Below the pieces are notes generated by a model. It searched no databases. It was not told the origin of the DNA and worked only from the letters and a program-made list of their open reading frames with translations. Made by a program: the position numbers and the translations under genes. A stretch of DNA of 64,000 bases from JAEXOD01 sp963663265 (lineage in GTDB: Bacteria > Bacteroidota > Ignavibacteria > Ignavibacteriales > Melioribacteraceae): the NCBI GenBank assembly GCA_963663265.2, contig CAXXXM010000002.1:930001-994000 (forward strand), in the 5' to 3' direction. Positions within the stretch are counted from its first letter, which is position 1. Each line of letters starts with the position of its first letter. Shown here piece by piece: positions 28,357 through 36,988 of the stretch.

Positions 28357-28713
28357 CTAAAATGCGTTTATTAAATGATTTATTTTAACATTATTATTTT
28401 CGAAAACCACTCCAATAAAATCAAATCTAATTTGATGTTCTTTATATTTATTTGTTAATAAATAAAGCTCTGCTGTTTTTCTTACCTGTCTTCGTTTTGA
28501 ATTGCTCATGCTATCTTCCGGTGAGCCGAATTGAGTTCCCGTTTTACTTCTTACTTCAACAAATACTATATATTTTTCATTTTTGGCAATTATGTCAATT
28601 TCGCTGTGCGAAATCATATAATTCCTTTCAATTATTTCGTATCCATTCTTTTTGAGATATTTTGCTGCTTCATCTTCTCCTAACTGCCCTACTGTTTTTC
28701 TGTTATCTTCCAT
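28357..28713 (-). CDS. yraN: YraN / UPF0102 family nuclease-like protein
   Basis: 118 residues, the usual length. It has the family order: LGEDEAAKYLKKNGYEIIERN, then a PD-(D/E)XK-like core with SEIDIIAKN (E38, D40), YIVFVEVRSKTG (E53-V-R55) and a helix SNSKRRQVRKTAELYL. The family resembles archaeal Holliday-junction resolvases; the usual ExK is ExR here, as in a number of family members. Cellular role is not established. It follows rnhB by 3 bp, a widely conserved pairing (rnhB-yraN), at the end of a six-gene minus-strand operon. Confidence 0.92.
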   Translation of the reverse strand: MEDNRKTVGQLGEDEAAKYLKKNGYEIIERNYMISHSEIDIIAKNEKYIVFVEVRSKTGTQFGSPEDSMSNSKRRQVRKTAELYLLTNKYKEHQIRFDFIGVVFENNNVKINHLINAF

Positions 28714-28716
28714 AAT

Positions 28717-29340
28717 TTACTCAAACTCAATTGGAATATGTTCTAAATATTTTGTTAAAAACGATTTCCTATGATATAAAGTAATTCCATATTTTTCAAC
28801 TGCCGCAAAATGCTCTTTTGTTGGATAACCTTTGTTCTTTCCCCACAAGTATTCAGGATGTAACCCATCCAATTCTTTCATATAATTATCGCGTGCTACT
28901 TTTGCAATAATTGAAGCAGCGGCTATTGAAAACGATTTTGAATCCCCTTTTATGACTGTTTCTGTTTTATATTTGGTAATAAACGATTTATTCCCATCAA
29001 TTAATACTAATTCTGGTTCAAGTTCTAAATTTTCTACCGATATTTTCATTGCTTTTAACGATGCTTGTAGAATATTTATTTTATCAATCTCGTTATTATC
29101 ACAAAATGTAATTTTATACGCTTTTGCATTTTTAATTATTTGGGGATATAATTCTTCTCTTTTCTTTTCTGATACTTTTTTGGAATCATTTATCCCCTCA
29201 ATATAAAAATCTTTTTCAAAAATCACCGCTGCAGCCACAACTGGTCCTGCAATAGGACCTCTGCCAACCTCATCAACTCCGGCAATATATTTAATACCGG
29301 TTTTATAATATGCCAAGTCAAACTCTTTTAATTGATTCAT
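28717..29340 (-). CDS. rnhB: Ribonuclease HII
   Basis: About 207 residues from the ATG at 29340. The signature YIAGVDEVGRGPIAGPVVAA is at 18-37 with catalytic D23 and E24; ELVLIDGNK carries the third acidic residue, and KGDSKSFSIAAASIIAKVARD is the conserved helix, followed by GYPTKEH. Cleaves the RNA strand at ribonucleotides in DNA or in RNA-DNA hybrids. The longer open frame starts at 29373, but that would overlap the upstream UbiA gene by 32 bp; starting at 29340 leaves a 1-bp gap and fits the normal N-terminus of the family. Confidence 0.95.
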   Translation of the reverse strand: MNQLKEFDLAYYKTGIKYIAGVDEVGRGPIAGPVVAAAVIFEKDFYIEGINDSKKVSEKKREELYPQIIKNAKAYKITFCDNNEIDKINILQASLKAMKISVENLELEPELVLIDGNKSFITKYKTETVIKGDSKSFSIAAASIIAKVARDNYMKELDGLHPEYLWGKNKGYPTKEHFAAVEKYGITLYHRKSFLTKYLEHIPIEFE

Positions 29341-29341
29341 A

Positions 29342-30181
29342 TTATTTACCCACATAAATTGCAGCCAAACCAACTACCATAGCAATTTTTAACAACTTAC
29401 TTGATTTGGTATAATTTTGTTTATCTTTAGAATTATAAAGTAAATTAACAGTATATATTATTATCGGATTTACTATTGCCATTACAATGATGAAAAACTC
29501 TATTTTATAAAAGTTAAAGTAAAATGGATAAATTGTTAACAGAATTAACAACACAGATAAAATCACTATTAATATAAAACTTTTTTTTATTCCAAAAATA
29601 TAAGGGAAAGTATAGATTTTTTGTTTTGCATCCCCCTCAATATCTTCAATATCCTTAATAATTTCTCTTATCAGATTAATCAAAAAAGCGAAAAGTGCCG
29701 GAATTATTCCACACAGAACATTACCTACAACAGTTGCACCATATATAAAAGTTAAACCTGTAAAAAACGCAACCGTAATATTCCCAACAAGAACAATTCC
29801 TTTTAGCTTGTAAGAATAAACTAACAAAATAATATTAGTAAATACTAAAATAGCATACGATTCAATATTTAGATATAATCCTATTAAAAATGAAATGAAA
29901 ACCAAAACGAAGTATAAAGTTAGAGCTTGATTTTTTGACAGAACACCGGAAGGTAAAATTCTTTTAGGTCGATTAATTTTATCTATTTCGTAATCAAAGT
30001 AATCATTTATTACATTTCCGGCTGCACCTGTTAATAAAGCTGCTATTGCGGCAATTAACAAATTTAAACTTATGTTTTCATTTGATTGCGATATTATTCC
30101 CGCAGCAATTGTTGTAAAAAAAACAATCAAACAATTTAATGGTCTAATTATTTTTATTATTGCCGATATTTTTTTTAACAT
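29342..30181 (-). CDS. UbiA-family prenyltransferase
   Basis: 279 residues and about eight or nine transmembrane helices. The first prenyl-diphosphate-binding motif is NVINDYFDYEIDKINRPKR (56-74, Asp60, Asp63, Asp67) and the second is REIIKDIEDIEGD in the loop after the fifth helix. The 'INRPKRPLPSG' form is typical of the geranylgeranylglycerol-phosphate and digeranylgeranyl branch of UbiA used in Bacteroidota, but menaquinone or haem-type substrates cannot be excluded from sequence. No other quinone gene is adjacent. It lies 7 bp after the cytochrome gene and 1 bp before rnhB. Confidence 0.88.
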   Translation of the reverse strand: MLKKISAIIKIIRPLNCLIVFFTTIAAGIISQSNENISLNLLIAAIAALLTGAAGNVINDYFDYEIDKINRPKRILPSGVLSKNQALTLYFVLVFISFLIGLYLNIESYAILVFTNIILLVYSYKLKGIVLVGNITVAFFTGLTFIYGATVVGNVLCGIIPALFAFLINLIREIIKDIEDIEGDAKQKIYTFPYIFGIKKSFILIVILSVLLILLTIYPFYFNFYKIEFFIIVMAIVNPIIIYTVNLLYNSKDKQNYTKSSKLLKIAMVVGLAAIYVGK

Positions 30182-30188
30182 CTCAAAT

Positions 30189-30605
30189 TTACTTAAGGTT
30201 TAAAAGATAATCCGCCATTTTGCCTAATTCTTTAACATCAATATTATCATAAGATGGCATTATACTTTTAAATTGTTGTTTATACTCAACAAAGCGTTTA
30301 TCTGTGCTATAAGAAGAAGGATTTCGCAAATAATTAATTAATGCATCACGTTTCCAAAATTCCTTTACATTAACCAACGATGGAGCCATAGCAGTTCCTT
30401 TTAAATCTGCACCATGACAGGCAACACAACCGGTTTTACTAAATAATGATAAACTTTCATCCTGCACATTTGATTGTTCCATATTTGAACTCATTTGTGA
30501 TGTACTACTTACATCCGGATCATCACTCATTGAAATCCAAGTAAAAACCAAAAGGATTGTAAAAACTCCCAAAAAAGTTAATATCCACTTTTGTGCATTT
30601 GTCAT
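30189..30605 (-). CDS. Membrane-anchored monohaem c-type cytochrome
   Basis: 138 residues: an N-terminal membrane anchor (about 8-25), a Ser/Met/Gln-rich linker (26-52) and a class I cytochrome c domain. The haem motif is C60-V-A-C-H64 in KTGCVACHGADLKG; the sixth ligand is probably M116 in KSIMPSYD, and the C-terminal helix ELGKMADYLLNLK closes the fold. It should face the periplasm and carry electrons between membrane complexes. It lies between the amidase and UbiA genes, without a visible oxidase subunit nearby. Confidence 0.9.
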   Translation of the reverse strand: MTNAQKWILTFLGVFTILLVFTWISMSDDPDVSSTSQMSSNMEQSNVQDESLSLFSKTGCVACHGADLKGTAMAPSLVNVKEFWKRDALINYLRNPSSYSTDKRFVEYKQQFKSIMPSYDNIDVKELGKMADYLLNLK

Positions 30606-30634
30606 ATATTAAATTATCCTTATTTTTGTTTTAA

Positions 30635-32215
30635 TTAATTTGTTTCTTCAACCATACTTTGTTCATAATATTCTTTATAGTTCTTAATAGAATTAAAGAT
30701 TGCTTTTGCAATTTCATTTTGACCACTTTCTGATTTTAAAAACGCTTCATCTTTATTATTGCTTAAAAATCCTGCCTCTATTAAAACATTTGGCATTGAA
30801 GCACCAACCAAAACATAAAATCCTGCTTGTTTTATACCGCGTGAAGGAATAGAAACTTCTTTTCTCCAATTGGTATTTAATATATCACTAAACCTTTCAC
30901 TGTATCTCATATATGATGATTGTGCCATACTTACTAAAATAAAATTTTCATCTGTAAGTTTTTGATATCTATTTGGATTATCTTCATATTTAATAACGCT
31001 GTTTTCAAACTCGGCAATGTTAATAGCTTCTTGTGTTCTACCCGGTCTTAGCAAATATACTTCAAAACCTCGTGCATCAGTTGGCTTTTTGGGAGTTGAA
31101 TTGCAATGAACAGAGATAAAAAGTTTTCCATTATTTTCGTTAGCTATTTTTCCACGTTTATATAATTCTACAAAATTATCTTTTTTCCTTGTATAAACAA
31201 CTTTTACCGAGGTGAGGTTCTGCTCTAAAAGTTTTCCAAGCTTTAATACTATCCCCAAGTTAATATCTTTTTCTTTAACGCCATTTGTTCCAATAGCTCC
31301 GGCATCTTTCCCGCCATGACCGGCATCTAAAACCACTACATCAAAGTTCCATTTGTCTTTTGATTCAGTCTTTTTAATTTTAGTCAATTTTTTATTATGA
31401 ATCGCAACAAAAAGGTCGTGACTTTCTGGATCTCTAAAAGAATCATGTGCAGTATAACCTTTATGCATTTCAAAAACCAGCTCGTTGTTTGCCCCATTTT
31501 TTTTTACGTCAAGGCTTCTTATTATTCCAACAGCTTCAAATTCGCTTTCTAATTTTGGATCAACTGTTGATTTTCCTATTTCAACAATAAGGGCATCGTT
31601 TGAATATTTTGCAGTAAATTTTTCAACTTTATTTTTACAAATAATTCGTAACAATGTACCATTACTTTTTTCTTCTACTTTAACACCCGTAATATCTACC
31701 AATTCGTTTTTAGTAACAACCGGCTCTTCTTCTTTTTCTTGTTCAACAGTATCAGTTGGTTTATATACCGCACCGCTTTTTGAAACCAAAAATTCGCCTG
31801 CACTCTCATTGTATTTTATTTTCCTGCCGCTGGCATATTCTAAGTATTCTATTGAATAGGGGATTGGTAGAAAAATATCATCGTTTACAATTTTTGCAGA
31901 TTGTGGCAATTGATAAACTTTTTTAGAATCATCTCTTCTATCGGTTATAATTACAAAATGATTGTTTGCCGTAAATTTTGCATTAAAATTAGTAAACTTA
32001 ATTTCTAACTTTTCGTTTTCTTTGTTAAAATAATAATTAGCGTTAAATGCAATTGCAATATTTTTTGCCGAAATATAAAGCAAATTATTCGATTCAAATG
32101 ATGATACAGGAAAGGCTTTATTTTCTCCCTCAACCATTATCGTTATCTTTTGTTGTGCATTGAGCAAATTTAAACTTAATAAAAAAACAAAAATAACATA
32201 CTTTTTTAATATCAT
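30635..32215 (-). CDS. amiC: N-acetylmuramoyl-L-alanine amidase (Amidase_3)
   Basis: 526 residues. Signal peptide (1-20, ending LNAQ), a copper-amine-oxidase-like/AMIN region (about 25-285) and a C-terminal Amidase_3 zinc domain from about residue 300. The zinc site is VVLDAGHGGKDAGAIG with the first His, a Glu in the downstream GVKEKDINL helix, and FISVHCNS with the second His; a distal LIEAGFLSN carries the catalytic Glu. It cleaves the amide bond between MurNAc and the stem peptide during cell separation. Gene symbol is by analogy; AmiA/B/C subtypes cannot be separated. Six bp separate it from the upstream gene. Confidence 0.92.
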   Translation of the reverse strand: MILKKYVIFVFLLSLNLLNAQQKITIMVEGENKAFPVSSFESNNLLYISAKNIAIAFNANYYFNKENEKLEIKFTNFNAKFTANNHFVIITDRRDDSKKVYQLPQSAKIVNDDIFLPIPYSIEYLEYASGRKIKYNESAGEFLVSKSGAVYKPTDTVEQEKEEEPVVTKNELVDITGVKVEEKSNGTLLRIICKNKVEKFTAKYSNDALIVEIGKSTVDPKLESEFEAVGIIRSLDVKKNGANNELVFEMHKGYTAHDSFRDPESHDLFVAIHNKKLTKIKKTESKDKWNFDVVVLDAGHGGKDAGAIGTNGVKEKDINLGIVLKLGKLLEQNLTSVKVVYTRKKDNFVELYKRGKIANENNGKLFISVHCNSTPKKPTDARGFEVYLLRPGRTQEAINIAEFENSVIKYEDNPNRYQKLTDENFILVSMAQSSYMRYSERFSDILNTNWRKEVSIPSRGIKQAGFYVLVGASMPNVLIEAGFLSNNKDEAFLKSESGQNEIAKAIFNSIKNYKEYYEQSMVEETN

Positions 32216-32221
32216 AATTAT

Positions 32222-32803
32222 TTATCCAATAAATGGCACAAAAAATCCACTTTTCGATTTATATAAAATAAATTCATTTCCAAAATATTTCAAAAGTAAT
32301 TTCTCTTCTAACTTTGCACGCAATATAAACATAGGGAGCTCAACTAATAAAACCAAAGGGATTACAATATAACTCACCAAAGCAACTCCAACACATAAAT
32401 CACTTACTATTTGAAAAAAATACTGAGGATGTCTTACTAACTTATATACTTTTGTCGTTATCAGCTTATGATTTTTTAATATCACAACTTCTTGTGAATA
32501 ATTTTCGCCTAAAGTTTTATACGAAAAAACCTGCATATACGAACTTATAGCAAATAAAATTAAACTGATTAATCTATATACATCATACTTTGCATCTAAC
32601 TTAATTGTGCCAATATCAAAAACACCAACAATAGTTATTACCAATATTATTGCTGATATATTTACAGGATATTTCTGTAAATACGATTTTGGCTTTTCTT
32701 TGTGTTGGCTGATACTACTTTTTAATCCCTTTTTAGCTCCGGTTAAATTTGAAGCCATAGAAACAAACAGCACTATGCCACAGAATATATTTATTGCATC
32801 CAT
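32222..32803 (-). CDS. Isoprenylcysteine carboxyl-methyltransferase-like (ICMT/PEMT) membrane protein
   Basis: 193 residues with about five transmembrane segments. The C-terminal part has the ICMT/PEMT signature: KLVRHPQYFFQI (the RHPxY SAM-binding element), then two helices and RAKLEEKLLLKYFGNEFILYKS, the 'R...EE..L...fg.eY..Y' motif. Family members methylate lipids, prenylated thiols or small molecules at the membrane; the substrate here is unknown. First gene of the minus-strand run to yraN. Co-transcription with UbiA hints at isoprenoid-linked chemistry, which is only an inference. Confidence 0.8.
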   Translation of the reverse strand: MDAINIFCGIVLFVSMASNLTGAKKGLKSSISQHKEKPKSYLQKYPVNISAIILVITIVGVFDIGTIKLDAKYDVYRLISLILFAISSYMQVFSYKTLGENYSQEVVILKNHKLITTKVYKLVRHPQYFFQIVSDLCVGVALVSYIVIPLVLLVELPMFILRAKLEEKLLLKYFGNEFILYKSKSGFFVPFIG

Positions 32804-32918
32804 ATTAATATATTTATTTTAAACTTTAATTATAGATTAATTTAATCTTTTTTTCAACTACAAAACCAATATAAGAATAATTAATTAACTTATTCAAATA
32901 ATTATAAATACTTATTGC

Positions 32919-32948
32919 TTGGGAAATAACATTAAATTATTATATTAG
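32919..32948 (+). promoter_or_regulatory. Candidate promoter of the AGE-family gene
   Basis: TTG at 32919-32921 and TATATTAG at 32941-32948, 19 bp apart, resemble TTTG/TAnnTTTG with one mismatch in each. About 32 bases before the ATG. Confidence 0.3.
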
Positions 32949-32980
32949 CATTTATTATACTAACAAAAACCTATTAAAAA

Positions 32981-34756
32981 ATGAATAAATTATTAATATT
33001 ACTTTTATTTTCAATAACAATAACCGCACAATATCAAATTAAATCACCCTATTTACAAAATCCGGATAATATAATTGGCTATGTGGATAGCTGTGCCGCA
33101 TTTTGGTTAAAAGCCTATGATTCTGTTAATGGGGGATTTTATACTAACATCAGCAAAACCGGAACTGTTTTAACATCAAGCGGCACTCAAAAAAATATGC
33201 AGACACAGTCTCGCAATGCATATGGTTTGATACGTGCGTTTATGTTAACAGGTGATGAAACTTACCTTGAAAAAGCTAAACAGGCTTTAACATTTATGTA
33301 TAATCACGCTTGGGATAATACTAATGGTGGATGGTATTGGGAATTAGATAAATACGGTAATCCGACATCAGCCAACACAAACAAAGACGCTTTTCATCAG
33401 CACTATGGTTTATTAGGACCCGTTGCCTATTATGAAGCTACAAGCGATACAACCGATTGGAATTGGATTCAAAAAGCCTATAATAATAACGAAACTAAAA
33501 TGTGGGATAACAGCACTCAATATTTTGGATATTATGATTATTGTAGTGCCAATTGGAGTTCGAAAAATGATAAAAGCTTTAATGCTACGGTCGATGCTAT
33601 TACAACCCACTTATTATATTTATACTTAATAACTCAAGACGAGCAATACTTAAATAAAGCCTATTTAATTGCAGATAACATGCAAAATCATTTTGTTGCC
33701 AGTATGAATACCCAAGCAATTGGTTTTGCGGAAGAGTATAACAAATACTGGGCAATTGATGCAAACGAAACAATGACTATAATGGGACACATTCTTAAAA
33801 CGGCATGGTGTTTTGCACGTCTGTATCATTTTAACCCTAATGTTGATTATACAAGTTCAGCAGAAAATCTTATTGAAAATGTACTGGAAAAAGGATATGA
33901 TACTGAATTTGGAGGACCATATATGGATTACAATCGCATTACCGGTGCAATGTTAATGTGGGGAAATCCCGATACTGCTAAAGCTTGGTGGCAAATGGAA
34001 CAGGCAATTACTGCAGGTCTTCAAATGTATAAAGTTACTCAAAAAGATATCTACTTAAAAATGGCAGATGAAACTTTAGATTTTTTTATGAAATATTTTG
34101 TTGATCACCAGTACGGCGAAGTTTACGAAAATAGAACTCGATATGGAGCACAAACATGGGGCGAAAACAAAGGCAACCCCAACAAAGCCGGTTATCATTC
34201 AATAGAATTAGGTTATTATACTTACCTTTACGGCAAGTTTTTTGTAACAAAAGAACCAATTACTCTTTACTACAAATTCCAAGCTGGAAAAGATAGAAAT
34301 ATTTACTTAAATCCAGTAGAAATGCCATTAGCAGAGTATAAAATTAAACAAATTGAATACAATAACCAGCCATATACAGATTTTATTGCAGACACTAAAG
34401 TCATCCATCTGCCCAATTCATTTGGCGGCAAATTTAAGGTTACTTTCGAGCTGAAACAAACGGATATTGCTGAAAATCAAAAAACAACTCCTATTAATTA
34501 TGAGTTAGCCCAAAATTATCCGAATCCATTTAATCCATCCACAAATATACAATTTACTATTGCTGAAAGTGGCAATGTAAACTTAACAATTTATGATATG
34601 TTAGGAAGAGAAATTGAAACATTAATTAACGGACACATTGATGCAGGAAATCATTCTATTTCGTTTAATGCAAAAAACCTATCTAGTGGAATTTATATTT
34701 ATAGATTAAAAACCAACAATAAAGTTATAAGTAAAAAAATGACTCTGCTTAAATAA
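32981..34756 (+). CDS. T9SS-secreted AGE-family (alpha/alpha)6-barrel sugar enzyme
   Basis: 591 residues: signal peptide (1-16), a catalytic domain of about 400 residues, a small beta domain and a T9SS type A tail (NYPNPFNPSTNIQFTI, YDMLGREIETL, final KKMTLLK). The catalytic part reads as an N-acylglucosamine 2-epimerase/cellobiose 2-epimerase barrel: FWLKAYDSVNGGFYTNI, QSRNAYGLIRAF, WDNTNGGWYWELD, KDAFHQHYGLLGPVAYY, NATVDAITTHLLYLYL, GFAEEYNKYW and GHILKTAWCFAR, with the usual catalytic-type His residues in the last. Being exported, it probably acts on extracellular sugars; epimerase and hydrolase activities both exist in this fold. A T9SS tail on an AGE enzyme is uncommon in my experience. 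Confidence 0.85.
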   Translation: MNKLLILLLFSITITAQYQIKSPYLQNPDNIIGYVDSCAAFWLKAYDSVNGGFYTNISKTGTVLTSSGTQKNMQTQSRNAYGLIRAFMLTGDETYLEKAKQALTFMYNHAWDNTNGGWYWELDKYGNPTSANTNKDAFHQHYGLLGPVAYYEATSDTTDWNWIQKAYNNNETKMWDNSTQYFGYYDYCSANWSSKNDKSFNATVDAITTHLLYLYLITQDEQYLNKAYLIADNMQNHFVASMNTQAIGFAEEYNKYWAIDANETMTIMGHILKTAWCFARLYHFNPNVDYTSSAENLIENVLEKGYDTEFGGPYMDYNRITGAMLMWGNPDTAKAWWQMEQAITAGLQMYKVTQKDIYLKMADETLDFFMKYFVDHQYGEVYENRTRYGAQTWGENKGNPNKAGYHSIELGYYTYLYGKFFVTKEPITLYYKFQAGKDRNIYLNPVEMPLAEYKIKQIEYNNQPYTDFIADTKVIHLPNSFGGKFKVTFELKQTDIAENQKTTPINYELAQNYPNPFNPSTNIQFTIAESGNVNLTIYDMLGREIETLINGHIDAGNHSISFNAKNLSSGIYIYRLKTNNKVISKKMTLLK

Positions 34757-34860
34757 TGTTGAATGTTAAATTCTCAATGATTGAATGTCAACCGATATAC
34801 AAAACACATCGGTTGACTTATTAGAAATGTTTTTGCTTGTACCTTCTTCCTAAAACCTTA
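34757..34860 (+). repeat. Dispersed hairpin repeat, inverted copy, acting as 3' end of the AGE-family gene
   Basis: Starts one base after the stop codon. On the minus strand it has the same order as the copies at 51241 and 51789: 'ggaagaaggtacaagcaaaaaca', a hairpin, then 'attcaatcattgagaattaa'. The hairpin here is GTCAACCGAT...ATCGGTTGAC (34787-34817). T-tract is weak on this strand, so terminator strength is uncertain. Confidence 0.75.
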
Positions 34861-35247
34861 AAATTCAATTTCTATTTTCTAAGAATACTCATAAGGGTTA
34901 TAACAACTAATAATTAAATAGTTTTTCCTTTTCCTGGGTGGTTATGGGCTTACCATGACCGAATAAATTTTGCATTAAAACAACTATATTTAACCTATTT
35001 TTTGCTAAAAACCGTTGTATCACGGTTCAGACCGTGACACCCCAGAACTGGATTTCTGAGTTTTGAAACATCCACAGTTGTGGGCTTTGCAAAACACAAA
35101 AAACATCGTCTGAACGGGGATTCTTGGGATTTATAAGATTTATGTGATTAAAGATTAAACATCATCTCTTTGCCATTGCACTATTTTAACATTATGATTA
35201 CAGAGTAATCACATGTCGGTAACCAATAAGACCATACTTTCTCAACG

Positions 35248-35560
35248 GAGGCTGTATCAATAGTCTTTTATTATTGCTTTTTAATATAGCACACACCCCT
35301 TTTTATTCCTCTTCCTTGTCAGCTAAAGAGGGGATATATATATAATTTACAATAATTCGAATGCAAAAACATTAATAGCCATTATATGGTGATATTGCAT
35401 TATATAAATAGGCGATACGCTCTTTACATTCCCCTTCTCTTTTTAAGAGAAGGGGCTGGGGGATGAGTTCGTCAATCAACAATACGGGTAATAATATGTA
35501 ATTAAAACAACTCTTTTGTAATCGCAGAATAATCTCTCCTCATACTTTTGATACAGCCTC
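35248..35560. repeat. 313-bp segment bounded by 13-bp perfect inverted repeats
   Basis: GAGGCTGTATCAA at the left end and TTGATACAGCCTC at the right end. The inside is non-coding and includes the hairpin at 35431-35455. The layout is that of a small non-autonomous element (MITE-like), but no target-site duplication is evident next to the ends. Confidence 0.45.
35431..35455. repeat. Strong hairpin CCCCTTCTCT-TTTTA-AGAGAAGGGG
   Basis: Perfect 10-bp stem with a 5-base loop, followed by GGGGGATGAG. Similar 'cccctctc...gagaggggc.ggggg' hairpins are scattered in many bacterial genomes. Confidence 0.7.
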
Positions 35561-35750
35561 AGCACAAGTTCAACAGTCATGGCAAGACGCACCCATGGTA
35601 TTATTCCTCAATTATGAAACATCTACGGTTCAGACCATGACCCCCAAGTTCGGGGATTTGCGAGTCATCCCACGTTAGAAATAACTAATTAAAAAATTAG
35701 ATATTCTTAGATTTGCAAAAAAATAATTTATAATTAATAATTGATAATTA

Positions 35751-36980
35751 TTATTCCACAGTTAGTTTTTCCCCTTCAGATTTTGCAATAATTACAGCAC
35801 CACAAGAATCACTAAAAACATTAACAACCGTTCTGCACATATCTAATATTCTATCCACGGCAAGTATCAGTCCAATTCCTTCAAGAGGAAGACCAACTGC
35901 TGAAAGAACAATTGACATCATCACAATACCTGCCATAGGAATTCCTGCCGCTCCAATAGATGCTAAAAGTGCAGTAAGAACAATTATAATTTGTTGAATA
36001 AAACTCATTTCAATTCCATATGCTTGAGCAATAAACATTGCAGCAACACATTCGTACAATGCCGTTCCATCCATATTTATTGTTGCACCTAAGGGCAATG
36101 TAAAGGAAGTAATTTTATTAGATACCCCTGCCTTATTTTCTATTGCTGCCATTGTTAGCGGCAGAGTTGCATTTGATGAAGATGTTGAAAACGCTGTTAG
36201 CAAAGGATCTGCCATTACTTTAGCATGTTTAATAGGATTAACTTTACCAATTAGTTTTAGTAATATGGGCAAAGTAATTGCTGAATGAAACCCAAGCGAA
36301 ATTAAAATTGTAACCATATATATACTAAGGTGACCCATTATTGATACTAAACGATTTGTGTCACCTGCTTGATCTGCGGTTAATTTTGCCACAATTCCAA
36401 ACACCCCAAGCGGAGTAAATTTTATTATAAACATAGTTAATTTCATCATCACTTCTAATGAGGAATTAAAAAAATCGGTCAACAAGTTTTTATATTTGTC
36501 ATCTGCTTGAGTAATAAAAAAACCGAACAAAATTGAAAAGAAAATGATTGATAACATCTGTCCATCGACAAATGACTTAAAGATATTATCAGGAACAATA
36601 TTCATTATTGTTTGAGAAAAAGGTTGTTTAACTATACCCAAATTTTCGATGCTTTCCTTCAATCCTAAATCAGCACCAATACCTGGTTTAAAAAGATTTA
36701 CAAAAAACAACCCCGTAACAATTGCTAATAGACTGGTTAACATGTAATAACCAATTGTTTTAATTCCCAACCTGCCTAAGTTTTCAGCATTACCAATATT
36801 TGCTACCCCAGATATTATTGAACTTAATATTAATGGAACAATCAACATCTTAAGCCCTTTAATAAACAGCTCCCCCATCCATGATATGTATTTTACTTGT
36901 TCGGGTAAAAATAGTCCAAAAATAACCGCACATGTTATTGCAATTAAAATCTGCCAATGCAGTTTAATTTTAGTCATCAC
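35751..36980 (-). CDS. Dicarboxylate/amino acid:cation symporter (DAACS, GltP/DctA type)
   Basis: 409 residues and about eight transmembrane helices plus two re-entrant loops. Diagnostic sequences are SSNATLPLTM (the serine-rich HP1 tip, usually 'SSSAaTLP'), NMDGTALYE (the NMDGT motif of TM7 that binds Na+ and substrate) and GAAGIPMAGIVMMS (HP2). It imports glutamate, aspartate or C4-dicarboxylates with Na+ or H+. The Asp for the substrate amino group in TM8 lies in LAVDRILDMCRTVVNVFSD, which has the 'D-x-x-R/C-T..N..GD' arrangement; the Arg at the position after the Asp pair suggests anionic dicarboxylates or glutamate. Nine bp after hemW. Confidence 0.93.
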   Translation of the reverse strand: MMTKIKLHWQILIAITCAVIFGLFLPEQVKYISWMGELFIKGLKMLIVPLILSSIISGVANIGNAENLGRLGIKTIGYYMLTSLLAIVTGLFFVNLFKPGIGADLGLKESIENLGIVKQPFSQTIMNIVPDNIFKSFVDGQMLSIIFFSILFGFFITQADDKYKNLLTDFFNSSLEVMMKLTMFIIKFTPLGVFGIVAKLTADQAGDTNRLVSIMGHLSIYMVTILISLGFHSAITLPILLKLIGKVNPIKHAKVMADPLLTAFSTSSSNATLPLTMAAIENKAGVSNKITSFTLPLGATINMDGTALYECVAAMFIAQAYGIEMSFIQQIIIVLTALLASIGAAGIPMAGIVMMSIVLSAVGLPLEGIGLILAVDRILDMCRTVVNVFSDSCGAVIIAKSEGEKLTVE

Positions 36981-36988
36981 AGCTCCAT

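Larger units (their letters stand above)
34861..35750. repeat. Gene-free repeat island
   Basis: Nearly 900 bp without a credible gene. It contains several short repeated or palindromic elements: CACGGTTCAGACCGTG (35021-35036) with a related GGTTCAGACCATG at 35628-35640; a TGAACGGGGATTCTTGGGAT..GATT-rich block (35110-35160); TGATTAC-AGA-GTAATCA (35195-35211); a 13-bp inverted repeat pair GAGGCTGTATCAA/TTGATACAGCCTC (35248-35260, 35548-35560); and a 10-bp-stem hairpin CCCCTTCTCT/AGAGAAGGGG (35431-35455). No transposase remnant is visible. Confidence 0.7.

Noticed and set aside
34757..35750. Possible tRNA or small structured RNA in the gene-free island
   Set aside because: No TTCRANYC arm paired with an acceptor stem was found; the structures seen are repeats and simple hairpins.
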